A stretch of 64,000 bases of DNA from JBDKFK01 sp039798745 (GTDB lineage Bacteria; Patescibacteriota; Microgenomatia; UBA1406; GWC2-37-13): NCBI GenBank assembly GCA_039798745.1, contig JBDKFK010000003.1:42121-106120 (forward strand), in the 5' to 3' direction. A model generated the notes under the pieces. That model saw only the letters and a list, made by a program, of their open reading frames with translations, did no database searches and was not told where the DNA came from. The stretch's first letter is position 1. Each line of letters starts with the position of its first letter. Position numbers and translations under genes: made by a program. Below are positions 51,684 to 59,472 of the stretch, one piece after another.

Positions 51684-52751
51684 TCAAGTCATAGTTACTA
51701 TTTCCTGCAGTATCTGTGTTATCTGTTCCAGAGACCGTATCGATACCCGTTCATTAACCGTATGCTGATTCTCCACACCTGTACTTATAAGCACAGATTT
51801 AATCCCCGCATCATTCAGCAGGTTGGCGTTGGTCACCGCTTTATATACTTGGTAAACAGGATCGATCTGAACGTTTCTCATTGCAGTATCTACAAGTTTT
51901 ACAAGTGGGTCGGCTCGATCTATCTTATATCCTCCAAAGTACTCAAGCATTCTTACCTGCGCTGTTGTTCCATATCGTTCGTTGACTCGATCTACTGTTT
52001 CATCCAGGGTGGTGAGAAATCTTTCAAACGATTCTTTGCTGAAACTGTAGCAGTTTCCTTTGAACACACAGTCCTCTGGAACCATGCTTGTCATGCGGCC
52101 TCCGGTTATGATACCTATATTTGTTGTGGTATATTCGTCAATGTCTCCTAGGGGTAATGCTTTAATCATTTCGACTGCGGCCATGATGGCGTGCTTGCCG
52201 TGCTTATAATGAGTTGGGGCGTATACTGCCTCGCCATGTATCGCGACTTCATAGACCTGTGCATAGGGAGCTTCTGTAATTATTTCACCAACAGGAGTTC
52301 CCCTGTCCGGGACTACACAGAGTTTGATATCCGACACGATATGTTGCGCTGTCGGAATTCCGACCTCTTCATTACAAGACAATGTAATAAGTACTGGCCG
52401 GTGAGTTCTACCTGATTCCTTAAGAATAGTGAGTACCTCGACCATTGCGGCTATCCCGGCTTTTGAGTCAGCGCCTAAGATGGTGGAACCATCACTGGTA
52501 ATATATTCACCATGCACCCGCGGATTGATGCCATTACCCGGACTTACTGTGTCCATATGCGTATTAAGCATTATCCCATCACCCTTTCCATCGACGAACA
52601 GATACACATTTCCATACGCATCCTTCCATGACTTTGTACCTAGTATATTGCCAGTCTTCATCATAAAGTCAGCAAACTCAGACTCATTACTCGACTCAGA
52701 GTTGATGCGTACCATATTGACAAATGTTTGTATAAGACGGTTGCTATTCAT
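51684..52751 (-). CDS. M20-family metallopeptidase (PepT-like), 355 aa
   Basis: The metal-binding motifs are IMLNTHMDTVSPG, ILGADSKAGIAAM, TLSCNEEVGI and VPDRGTP, ending with VENQHTVNERV. This fits the M20 group near tripeptide aminopeptidase PepT. It would release amino acids from peptides inside the cell, useful for an organism with limited biosynthesis. I start at the ATG at 52751 because homology begins at MNSNRLIQTFV; the longer frame opens at a TTG. Confidence 0.88.
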   Translation of the reverse strand: MNSNRLIQTFVNMVRINSESSNESEFADFMMKTGNILGTKSWKDAYGNVYLFVDGKGDGIMLNTHMDTVSPGNGINPRVHGEYITSDGSTILGADSKAGIAAMVEVLTILKESGRTHRPVLITLSCNEEVGIPTAQHIVSDIKLCVVPDRGTPVGEIITEAPYAQVYEVAIHGEAVYAPTHYKHGKHAIMAAVEMIKALPLGDIDEYTTTNIGIITGGRMTSMVPEDCVFKGNCYSFSKESFERFLTTLDETVDRVNERYGTTAQVRMLEYFGGYKIDRADPLVKLVDTAMRNVQIDPVYQVYKAVTNANLLNDAGIKSVLISTGVENQHTVNERVSIRSLEQITQILQEIVTMT

Positions 52752-52755
52752 AGTA

Positions 52756-53880
52756 TTAATATCCAAAATTATCTGACGGGCGCATATCTATCCGTGGATC
52801 AGGGAAATATGTTAACCCCATGGGCATATATCCGATATCAGGGTTTGCCGGTCCGATAGCAGTATACGTGTCTCCCAGATTGCCGTCAATTCTCAGATCA
52901 TGTGTCGCTGCCAGGCGAGAGCTATTGGCGATCGCGAGAGGAAACGATGTGTCACGGATGCTTTCATTAAATACAAGCATAGGCGAGCCATTATAAACGC
53001 TTATGTTTCCGCTCTGTCGTGTGAGCGCCTGCGTAGCCTGTCTTAAATGTGACGATAAACCATGGCGGCGATATTCTTCACCGGGATGGGTGAAGTATGT
53101 AGGTTCGACCAGCGCAATGTTGCCAAGAGTAAATCGGTCGTCACGCTCAAGATATGCGACCGAAGCAAGTTGTCTGCGATTATGATCGACTGCGATAAGT
53201 ACAGGATTACGTTCCAATATCGCGCGAGCGCCTTCTGTGGTCTGTTGCGCAGGGTCATGAGGATACTCAAAGGCCAGTCGGTGAACGCCTGCTATGGCTT
53301 CGGCAAGAGTGTCTATATTTATATCAAGCTCTTGCCCCTCTAAGATATCAAACGCGCCACCGCGCGCAAACTCGACCGCATGGGTAGTGAACCCCGGAGG
53401 GAGCGCGCGTTCCACATACCGATTTTTCTTTTCTATACCTCTTTGTACTGCTTCGGTATGAGCTGATTGAGCCTGATACGCAGGTCTATCCGCAGACTCA
53501 ATATGTACATAGTACAGTCCCATAGCCTCATCATTTAGCGTCAGTGGTATTCGTCCGGCAATGCGGGCATGCGCGCCTTCAGCCGCGGCAGCATCCTGTA
53601 ACTCCTGTACCCGGGCAGCAAGTTCATCTTGGTCGGCGAGAGGCAACACGGCTCTTACCTGCACGAGCGGAGTAGCATATGTATCTTTGCCCGCTTCCCA
53701 GGCACCCCATGCATCTTCGGCTGCACCTATTGGTGATGACACGCTATCAAATCGCGCAAGCTTAACTCGCTGAGTTTCGGGATAAAAACTATACTCAGGA
53801 AATCTTTGAATCAGCGCTTCATCCTGCTCGCGATTATATTCATCATTTGTTTGACGTACCAATGCTGATGTTTCTGCCAT
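52756..53880 (-). CDS. Putative GNAT-type acetyltransferase, 374 aa
   Basis: The C-terminal half has a GNAT-like core: LIAVDHNRRQLASVAYLERDD, then GNIALVEPTYFTHPGEEYRRHGLSSHLRQA, matching the strand and acetyl-CoA-binding loop of the family. The N-terminal 150 residues are acidic and alanine-rich and unrecognised. Coding sequence is somewhat more GC-rich than neighbours. It starts right before the peptidase gene, with four bases between them. Confidence 0.6.
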   Translation of the reverse strand: MAETSALVRQTNDEYNREQDEALIQRFPEYSFYPETQRVKLARFDSVSSPIGAAEDAWGAWEAGKDTYATPLVQVRAVLPLADQDELAARVQELQDAAAAEGAHARIAGRIPLTLNDEAMGLYYVHIESADRPAYQAQSAHTEAVQRGIEKKNRYVERALPPGFTTHAVEFARGGAFDILEGQELDINIDTLAEAIAGVHRLAFEYPHDPAQQTTEGARAILERNPVLIAVDHNRRQLASVAYLERDDRFTLGNIALVEPTYFTHPGEEYRRHGLSSHLRQATQALTRQSGNISVYNGSPMLVFNESIRDTSFPLAIANSSRLAATHDLRIDGNLGDTYTAIGPANPDIGYMPMGLTYFPDPRIDMRPSDNFGY

Positions 53881-53947
53881 AAAAGTAAAGTAACTTTAAA
53901 TGCAATACAGTATTTAACCAGTATCGGAGCATAATGTAAAATTTTTG

Positions 53948-53983
53948 GTATAATTTAACAAATATTTACAATTTGTAATATTT
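53948..53983 (+). promoter_or_regulatory. Promoter with downstream near-palindrome
   Basis: TATAAT (53948-53953) is 38 bases before the ATG at 53992. Between them lies AAATATTTACAA/TTTGTAATATTT (53960-53983), a near-palindrome at a place where a repressor would block transcription. The following gene encodes an ACT-domain protein. Confidence 0.4.
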
Positions 53984-53991
53984 AATACAAA

Positions 53992-54636
53992 ATGATTAAA
54001 ATATCAGATGCTGTGCAGGAAATCGTTGATCATGATGGTTTTGTGCAGGAAGCTATACACCAGGGCATTCTCAACATAAGCGCCTACGCCAAGATAATTC
54101 ACCCTCTTGTCGAAGACAAAACCATGAAGCCTGTTCTGCGGGGTACTATCGTCGTGGCATTGTCCCGGTTAATTAAACATAAAAGTATATTTACTCCCTT
54201 ATTACCTCATATACAGATAAGCAATCTCAGTGTGAAATCTTCATTATGTGAAGTAACCTATGAAAAGACCGAACGGAATCAGGAAAAACTGTCCGTACTG
54301 GAAACGTCTATTATCAGTAAAGAAGAGTTTTTTGCAGTAACCGAAGGGAGTTCAGAAATTACTATCATCTGTCCTGCCAATGTCCGTACTTTGTTACTTA
54401 AGCATTTTGACATCAAACCAAAGGCCGAGTATGCTGACCTTGTCGCTGTCACTGTACGTTTTTCTCCTGAGTATCTTGAGCTTCCTAACGCCATATATAC
54501 CTTGGTAAACGCGCTTGCCGTGAAACATATCAATATTATAGAAGTAGTCTCAACGTATACAGAACTCTCATTTATTATCTTTAAGCGTGATATGGAGCAA
54601 ACAATACAGGCGCTTAATGGATATTTTCAAACATAA
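53992..54636 (+). CDS. ACT-domain protein, 214 aa
   Basis: The C-terminal 75 residues (LPNAIYTLVNALAVKHINIIEVVSTYTELSFII) form an ACT domain, an amino-acid-binding regulatory module of the aspartokinase type. The N-terminal half is helical (HDGFVQEAIHQGILNISAYAKIIHPLVED) and resembles a DNA- or protein-binding region. It likely senses an amino acid. It lies just upstream of the SerB/SerA-like fusion, so serine is a natural candidate ligand; this is inference. Confidence 0.75.
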   Translation: MIKISDAVQEIVDHDGFVQEAIHQGILNISAYAKIIHPLVEDKTMKPVLRGTIVVALSRLIKHKSIFTPLLPHIQISNLSVKSSLCEVTYEKTERNQEKLSVLETSIISKEEFFAVTEGSSEITIICPANVRTLLLKHFDIKPKAEYADLVAVTVRFSPEYLELPNAIYTLVNALAVKHINIIEVVSTYTELSFIIFKRDMEQTIQALNGYFQT

Positions 54637-54651
54637 GTTATAATCATGTTC

Positions 54652-55950
54652 ATGAAGAATCCTCACAAGCAGATATATTTTATTATCGATTTTGATAGTA
54701 CCCTGGTCAGACTTGAAGGGCTTGATGAACTTGCCAATATCGCACTACGCGGTAACAAGGATAAGGAGATAATTGTAAAAAAGATCAAGGAAATCACTGA
54801 AGAAGGAATGGCGGGGAAGATATCGTTTGGAGAATCTCTGCGAGCACGATTAGGGCTTTTTCAGGCAACTGACAAACATATAGAAAAACTTATCAGGATA
54901 CTGAAAAAGAATATTACTCCTTCTATCCAGAGAAATAAGGAATTCTTTTCCTTATATCGTGACACAATCTATATCATTTCGGGAGGGTTCAAAGATTATA
55001 TTGTGCCGCTTTTTGAAGAGTACAGTATAGACGCGTCCCACATACTGGCAAACGAGTTTATCTATGATGAGGCGGGTAACATTGCCGGAATTAATAAAGA
55101 TAATTTTCTTGCTCAGGACAATGGAAAGGTAAAACAGATGACGGCTCTTCATCTGAATGGCACGGTATATGTATTGGGAGATGGGTATACTGATTTTCAG
55201 ATAAAAGCATCCGGTCTCGCGAGTAAGTTTTTTGTTTTTTGTGAAAATATCCGACGTGAGAACGTTATCGCCAGGGCTGATTATATACTTCCTAACTTCG
55301 ATGAGTTTTTGTATCTGCAGAAGCTGCCACGGGCATATTCATTTCCTAAAAACAGAATAAAAGTATTATTGCCAGAAAATTATGACAAAGCAGCCAGCAG
55401 TATTTTTGAGGAAGAAGGGTTTGATGTGAGTTATTACAAAGACACAATAACAGAAAAGCAGCTAACCGAGGCCGTACAGGGTATTCATGTGTTAGGTATC
55501 GGACCGACGGTGAGTATTTCACAAAATGTAATAAAAGCCGCGGATAAACTTCATGCTGTTGGCTTATTTGACGGAGCAAAAGCACATGTGGAAGTCTGTT
55601 CTCTAGCGGGTATCGCTATTTTTAAAGGAACTGAGGTATCAGTTGCGGAACACATAATTCTGTATATGAATACCGGTGATAGTACTGCCTCAGTAAATCT
55701 TCCCCCTCTCATGCTTCCGCGTTTGCCCAATACTCACCGTCTTATTCATATACATCAAAATATACCTGGAATGCTTGCGGGTATAGATCGTATCCTCTAT
55801 GAGCATAATGTGAACGTTGAAGGACAGTATCTGAGAACAAAGTCAGGTATAGGATATGTTCTGACTGATATAAATAAGACGTATGAAGATAGTATCGTTG
55901 GTGCTTTACGTAGTATACCGGGAACAATTAAAGTACGGATTCTTTACTAA
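54652..55950 (+). CDS. Fused phosphoserine phosphatase, SerA-like domain and ACT domain, 432 aa
   Basis: Residues 1-205 are a HAD phosphatase of the SerB type: FIIDFDSTLVRLEGLDELA, YIISGGFKDYIV and YVLGDGYTDFQ. Residues 225-350 resemble the substrate-binding part of 3-phosphoglycerate dehydrogenase (RIKVLLPENYDKAAS, GIGPTVSISQNVI), but no GxGxxG NAD-binding loop is visible. The last 75 residues are an ACT domain (RLIHIHQNIPGMLAGIDRIL). The whole looks like a serine-controlled phosphatase. TATAAT (54639-54644) ends seven bases before the chosen ATG at 54652. Confidence 0.85.
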   Translation: MKNPHKQIYFIIDFDSTLVRLEGLDELANIALRGNKDKEIIVKKIKEITEEGMAGKISFGESLRARLGLFQATDKHIEKLIRILKKNITPSIQRNKEFFSLYRDTIYIISGGFKDYIVPLFEEYSIDASHILANEFIYDEAGNIAGINKDNFLAQDNGKVKQMTALHLNGTVYVLGDGYTDFQIKASGLASKFFVFCENIRRENVIARADYILPNFDEFLYLQKLPRAYSFPKNRIKVLLPENYDKAASSIFEEEGFDVSYYKDTITEKQLTEAVQGIHVLGIGPTVSISQNVIKAADKLHAVGLFDGAKAHVEVCSLAGIAIFKGTEVSVAEHIILYMNTGDSTASVNLPPLMLPRLPNTHRLIHIHQNIPGMLAGIDRILYEHNVNVEGQYLRTKSGIGYVLTDINKTYEDSIVGALRSIPGTIKVRILY

Positions 55951-55954
55951 CGCA

Positions 55955-56809
55955 TTATACCGTGAGACCTACTACGTACATTCGATACAAGAGAACCATA
56001 ATCCATATAAAACAGTAATACACCAGTTCTGAATGGAGTTTATGCATGATATATTTTTTGTGATGAATATTGCTATAGCCAAACTCAGATATTCTTCTTT
56101 TCAGTTCCTCCATTGAGACCTTCATACTTTTGCCTTTGCGCGCATAGGATACGTGTCCATTTTCTTCAGAAACCACGACAATCAACGCGTCGGTCTTACG
56201 TGAAAGCTCTATGGCCGCGTGATGACGTGTACCGTGTTTGTTGTTTGCCACCCGTTCCACAAGCGAAAAAACAACACCAACTGATTCAACTATATTGCGA
56301 TTAATAATAACTCCGCCGTCATGGGTGGGTGACGATTTTTCAAATAAACTAATTAACAAAGGTTTAGATACAAGACCGTTCAACGGCACTTTTCTGAGAC
56401 TGTAACGGTAGATAGACTCCTGGCCGGTAAAAATAATGAGAGCGCCAATATGCCGTGCAGACATATATTTGACTGCTTCGAGTATTTCGCCGAGTGTGTC
56501 GGTACTCTGGACAGGTATAAATACTTTTATGATATATGTGGGGAGAAGCTCAAGGTATTTCTTAATCTCTCTTTGAAAAATAATTACCCAGATGAGAAGA
56601 GATATATTGATAACATACTGAAATACTGTTCGTGTCATCGTAAGATTGAAAACATATGCGGTGAAATATAACGTAATGAGCAAGATCAGGCCAATTATGT
56701 GGTATGAGAGGTAGAATTTCCGTATCGAAAGAAATATCGTATAAATAATAAAGCTGATAATTGTTATGTCGGCAGCTATCCGAATATATTCAAATACGTT
56801 TATATGCAT
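55955..56809 (-). CDS. cdaA: Diadenylate cyclase (CdaA-type, DisA_N domain), 284 aa
   Basis: Three N-terminal membrane helices are followed by the DAC domain: SPTHDGGVIINRN (DGG motif) and KHGTRHHAAIELSRKTDA (RHHAA motif). The enzyme makes cyclic di-AMP, which controls potassium and turgor. An extra hydrophobic helix lies at the C-terminus (about 262-280), which is unusual for CdaA. I use the ATG at 56809: the longer frame begins at a TTG and would run through a TATAAT box (minus strand). Confidence 0.93.
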   Translation of the reverse strand: MHINVFEYIRIAADITIISFIIYTIFLSIRKFYLSYHIIGLILLITLYFTAYVFNLTMTRTVFQYVINISLLIWVIIFQREIKKYLELLPTYIIKVFIPVQSTDTLGEILEAVKYMSARHIGALIIFTGQESIYRYSLRKVPLNGLVSKPLLISLFEKSSPTHDGGVIINRNIVESVGVVFSLVERVANNKHGTRHHAAIELSRKTDALIVVVSEENGHVSYARKGKSMKVSMEELKRRISEFGYSNIHHKKYIMHKLHSELVYYCFIWIMVLLYRMYVVGLTV

Positions 56810-56934
56810 TAAGAGAGTATGAAGAAATAGTAACTGGCCAATTTTATTATACAACTTAGCTGCGGTTTATTTCATGCAAATTATCGTAATTGGAACAACA
56901 CAATGCTTTAATTTGTTTTATATACTATATGCAT

Positions 56935-57756
56935 ATGAAACTCAGTCAATCGCAGATAGCAGAGTTCCGTAAGAAAATATATGACTACTATAAACAGCAT
57001 AAGCGTCCCATGCCATGGAGAAACTGTGACAACCCTTACTATGTAGTTATATCTGAGCTCATGCTGCAGCAGACACAGGTTCCCCGAGTACTTCAGAAGT
57101 TTCCTGAGTTTATAACTGCGCTTCCTGATTTTAGTGCACTTGCACAAGCATCCATGAAAGATGTTATTACCCAGTGGCAGGGGATGGGGTATAACCGCAG
57201 GGCTAAGTACCTCAAACAGATTGCCGAAAAAGTAGTCGGTGAGTATGGTGGTATACTTCCCTCTGATCCTTCTATTCTTGAGACGTTTCCCGGCATCGGT
57301 CCGGCTACTGCGGGTTCAATAGCGGCATTTGCGTATGACACTCCGACCATATTCATTGAAACAAATATCAGACGCGTGCATCTTCATTTTTTCTTTCCGG
57401 ACAGGAAAGATGTACATGATAAAGAAATAAAGCAGGTGGTAGAGCAGACTCTTGATACAAAGCAACCTAGAGAGTGGTATTACGCGCTTATGGATTATGG
57501 CACGATGATGATGAAATCGCTTGATAATCCCAATAAGCGCAGCAAGCACTATAGCCTTCAGTCACGGTTTGAAGGATCAGACCGACAGATACGGGGCAGA
57601 GTCCTCAAAGTGCTTGTATCTCAGCAGAACGCCACTAAGGACCAGTTCCTTCGTTTACTGCAGGATGAGGAAGAACGAGTGAGTCAGATACTAGACAAAA
57701 TGGAACAGGAAGGGATGATAGTATGGGACAAAATCCGGTACAGGTTACCTGACTAA
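56935..57756 (+). CDS. mutY: MutY-like DNA glycosylase lacking the iron-sulphur cluster, 273 aa
   Basis: The helix-hairpin-helix glycosylase fold is clear: MPWRNCDNPYYVVISELMLQQTQV (with the MutY glutamate), QGMGYNRRAKYL and FPGIGPATAGSIAAFAYDTPT. Where MutY has DGN with its catalytic Asp, this has IFIETNIRRV, so Glu replaces Asp. The four cysteines of the [4Fe-4S] site are absent (DYGTMMMKSLDNPNKRSKH). The C-terminal part is a winged-helix-like domain, not a NUDIX 8-oxoG-recognition domain. TATACT lies eight bases before the ATG at 56935. Confidence 0.85.
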   Translation: MKLSQSQIAEFRKKIYDYYKQHKRPMPWRNCDNPYYVVISELMLQQTQVPRVLQKFPEFITALPDFSALAQASMKDVITQWQGMGYNRRAKYLKQIAEKVVGEYGGILPSDPSILETFPGIGPATAGSIAAFAYDTPTIFIETNIRRVHLHFFFPDRKDVHDKEIKQVVEQTLDTKQPREWYYALMDYGTMMMKSLDNPNKRSKHYSLQSRFEGSDRQIRGRVLKVLVSQQNATKDQFLRLLQDEEERVSQILDKMEQEGMIVWDKIRYRLPD

Positions 57757-57780
57757 AAGGAATTGAGCTATAATAGCCTT

Positions 57781-58422
57781 ATGAAAAAATCTGAGATGTA
57801 TACTATGGATCAGAGGGTCGCGATAATTCTCAAAACTCTTAAAGAGTTATTCCCTCATCCCAAAATAGCCCTCAACTATACGACAGATTTTGAGTTGTTG
57901 GTTGCTGTGATTCTTTCGGCCCAGTGTACAGATAAGCTTGTAAATAAAGTAACTGAGCCGCTCTTTAAGAAATATACGTCGATTAATGATTACGTGGATG
58001 CGGATCCGGCGGAGTTTGAGCAAGATATTCATTCGGTAAATTTTTATCGTAATAAGGCAAAAAATATTCTCGCTACAGCAGACATAATAAAAGAAAAGTA
58101 TGGCGGCAAGGTACCGGACACAATGGAGGATTTACTCAGTCTCCCGGGTGTCGCGCGCAAAACAGCAAACGTTGTGTTAGGTAATATTTATCATAAAATC
58201 GTGGGGATTGTGGTGGATACACATGTCAAGAGACTCTCGCAGTTATACGGCCTGACAAAAAATGACACACCGGAGAAGATAGAGCAAGACCTCATGAAAA
58301 TAATTCCAAAAGAGGAGTGGTTTGAACTGTCATACAGGTTGATAGATTATGGTCGGGCGTACTGTACTGCCCGTCCTCACGATCATGCCAATTGCCCATT
58401 AACGAAAGTTCTGGGAGAATAA
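57781..58422 (+). CDS. nth: Endonuclease III-like glycosylase with incomplete iron-sulphur site, 213 aa
   Basis: VILSAQCTDKLVNKVTEPLF, LLSLPGVARKTANVVLGN (with the catalytic Lys position in the HhH) and VVDTHVKRLSQLYGL (catalytic Asp) identify Nth, which removes oxidised pyrimidines and cuts abasic sites. The C-terminal cluster site reads YCTARPHDHANCPLTKV: only two of the four cysteines remain. So the cluster is probably lost, as in the neighbouring MutY-like gene. TATAAT (57769-57774) ends six bases before the ATG. Confidence 0.9.
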   Translation: MKKSEMYTMDQRVAIILKTLKELFPHPKIALNYTTDFELLVAVILSAQCTDKLVNKVTEPLFKKYTSINDYVDADPAEFEQDIHSVNFYRNKAKNILATADIIKEKYGGKVPDTMEDLLSLPGVARKTANVVLGNIYHKIVGIVVDTHVKRLSQLYGLTKNDTPEKIEQDLMKIIPKEEWFELSYRLIDYGRAYCTARPHDHANCPLTKVLGE

Positions 58423-58426
58423 CTAT

Positions 58427-58795
58427 ATGGACTATAAAAATAATCATATTGCGGTAGTCGGCGTTTCGGCAGACCCGCAAAAATACGGTCATAAAGTATT
58501 TCGTGATTTACTCGCCGGCAAGTACCAGGTTGCAGCGGTTAATCCCAAAGGCGGCACCATCCTTAACCAGCCTGTTTACACGACGCTCAGAAATATTCCT
58601 ACGGTTCCGGACCTAGTGATAACGGTCGTTCCACCCGCAGTCACGGAGGCAATAGTAGAGGAATGTCATGAGCTGGGTATCCCCCATATTTGGATGCAGC
58701 CGGGGTCGAGCTCAGAAGAGGCGGTGAGGAAAGCAGAAGCATACGGCATGGAGGCTACTGAGGTATGCTTCATGACAGTAAATGGTATCTGGTAA
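58427..58795 (+). CDS. CoA-binding domain protein, 122 aa
   Basis: The Rossmann-like CoA-binding fold is shown by IAVVGVSADPQKYGHKVFRDL, AVNPKGGTILNQPVYTTL, PDLVITVVPPAVTEAIVEEC and IPHIWMQPGSSSEEAV. This small YccU-type family has no settled function. It begins four bases after nth, with GGGAG about 10 bases before the ATG inside the nth stop region, so it is likely translated from the same mRNA. Confidence 0.88.
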   Translation: MDYKNNHIAVVGVSADPQKYGHKVFRDLLAGKYQVAAVNPKGGTILNQPVYTTLRNIPTVPDLVITVVPPAVTEAIVEECHELGIPHIWMQPGSSSEEAVRKAEAYGMEATEVCFMTVNGIW

Positions 58796-58803
58796 TGCAT
58801 TCA

Positions 58804-59035
58804 AACAACGATTCTGGACTCCCTCCACTATACTTGACTAAAATCCGGTCGCCAGAATGACACACACTTGCATAATTCCGATTCCTTCCAAATCGGATGG
58901 CCAGAATAATACTTAGAGCGTCATTCTGGTAAGCGACCTTATACGTATGGTGAGCGCATCCAGAATCAATGACAACAATGCGTCATTCTGGTAAGCGACC
59001 TTATACGTATGGTGAGCGCATCCAGAATCGTTGTT
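58804..59035. repeat. Palindromic repeat element A with tandem 50-bp units
   Basis: It begins AACAACGATTCTGGA (58804-58818) and ends with the exact complement TCCAGAATCGTTGTT (59021-59035). Inside, two identical 50-bp units starting GCGTCATTCTGGTAAGCGAC lie at 58918-58967 and 58980-59029, 12 bases apart. Several CATTCTGG/CCAGAATG pairs make nested hairpins. The right end touches the stop codon of the GIY-YIG gene. Confidence 0.85.
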
Positions 59036-59328
59036 TATACATGTTTGAGTAACATCGGATAAAGGTCTTTAAGAGTCGGGTTTAGCTTATAAATCATATT
59101 TATTTTCTCTCGTCTATTCATATCTTTAATCTGTTTTTCTCGTATAATTGCCAGTTCTATTGATGGACACAGTTCATAGTACACTAATTTGTGAAGGTTA
59201 TATTTTGCTGTGAATCCAGCACATAAGTTATGTTTATGTTCATAGACTCTCCTCAGTAGATTATTAGTGACTCCTGTATAAAGAGTTGGACGAGTGTTTG
59301 CCATTATGTAAATAAATCCTTGTTTCAT
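59035..59328 (-). CDS. GIY-YIG nuclease family protein, 97 aa
   Basis: The GIY-YIG core is FIYIMANTRPTLYTGVTNNL (residues 5-24), followed by the catalytic arginine in LLRRVYEHKHN and the metal-binding glutamate in AIIREKQIKDMNR. Length and layout match the small UPF0213-type single-domain members. The biochemical role is unknown; the fold usually cuts DNA. It is flanked on both sides by related palindromic repeats, and its stop codon overlaps the last base of repeat A. Confidence 0.92.
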   Translation of the reverse strand: MKQGFIYIMANTRPTLYTGVTNNLLRRVYEHKHNLCAGFTAKYNLHKLVYYELCPSIELAIIREKQIKDMNRREKINMIYKLNPTLKDLYPMLLKHV

Positions 59329-59342
59329 ATTGTGTTATGACC

Positions 59343-59465
59343 AATGATTCTGGACTCTCTCCAGCATGTTTGACACAATTCGGTCGCCAGAATGACTACT
59401 CACGGTGGCTACATTCGTCATTCTGGTAAGTCCCGATTCTTAAGGACGCATCCAGAATCGTTGTT
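59343..59465. repeat. Palindromic repeat element B, 123 bp
   Basis: It begins AATGATTCTGGACTCTCTCC and ends TCCAGAATCGTTGTT (59451-59465). It shares the start (GATTCTGGACTC), the middle (CGGTCGCCAGAATGAC, CGTCATTCTGGTAAG) and the end of element A, but has a single unit. It lies between the GIY-YIG gene and dinB. Confidence 0.8.
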
Positions 59466-59472
59466 GAATTAC

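Noticed and set aside
53043..53343. Several ORFs of 75-93 aa opposite the GNAT-like gene
   Set aside because: They are shadows of a GC-richer coding region, without start signals or recognisable composition.
58918..59029. Direct repeats that might be read as a CRISPR array
   Set aside because: Only two 50-bp copies with a 12-base spacer, each internally palindromic and part of a larger inverted-repeat element. No cas genes are near.
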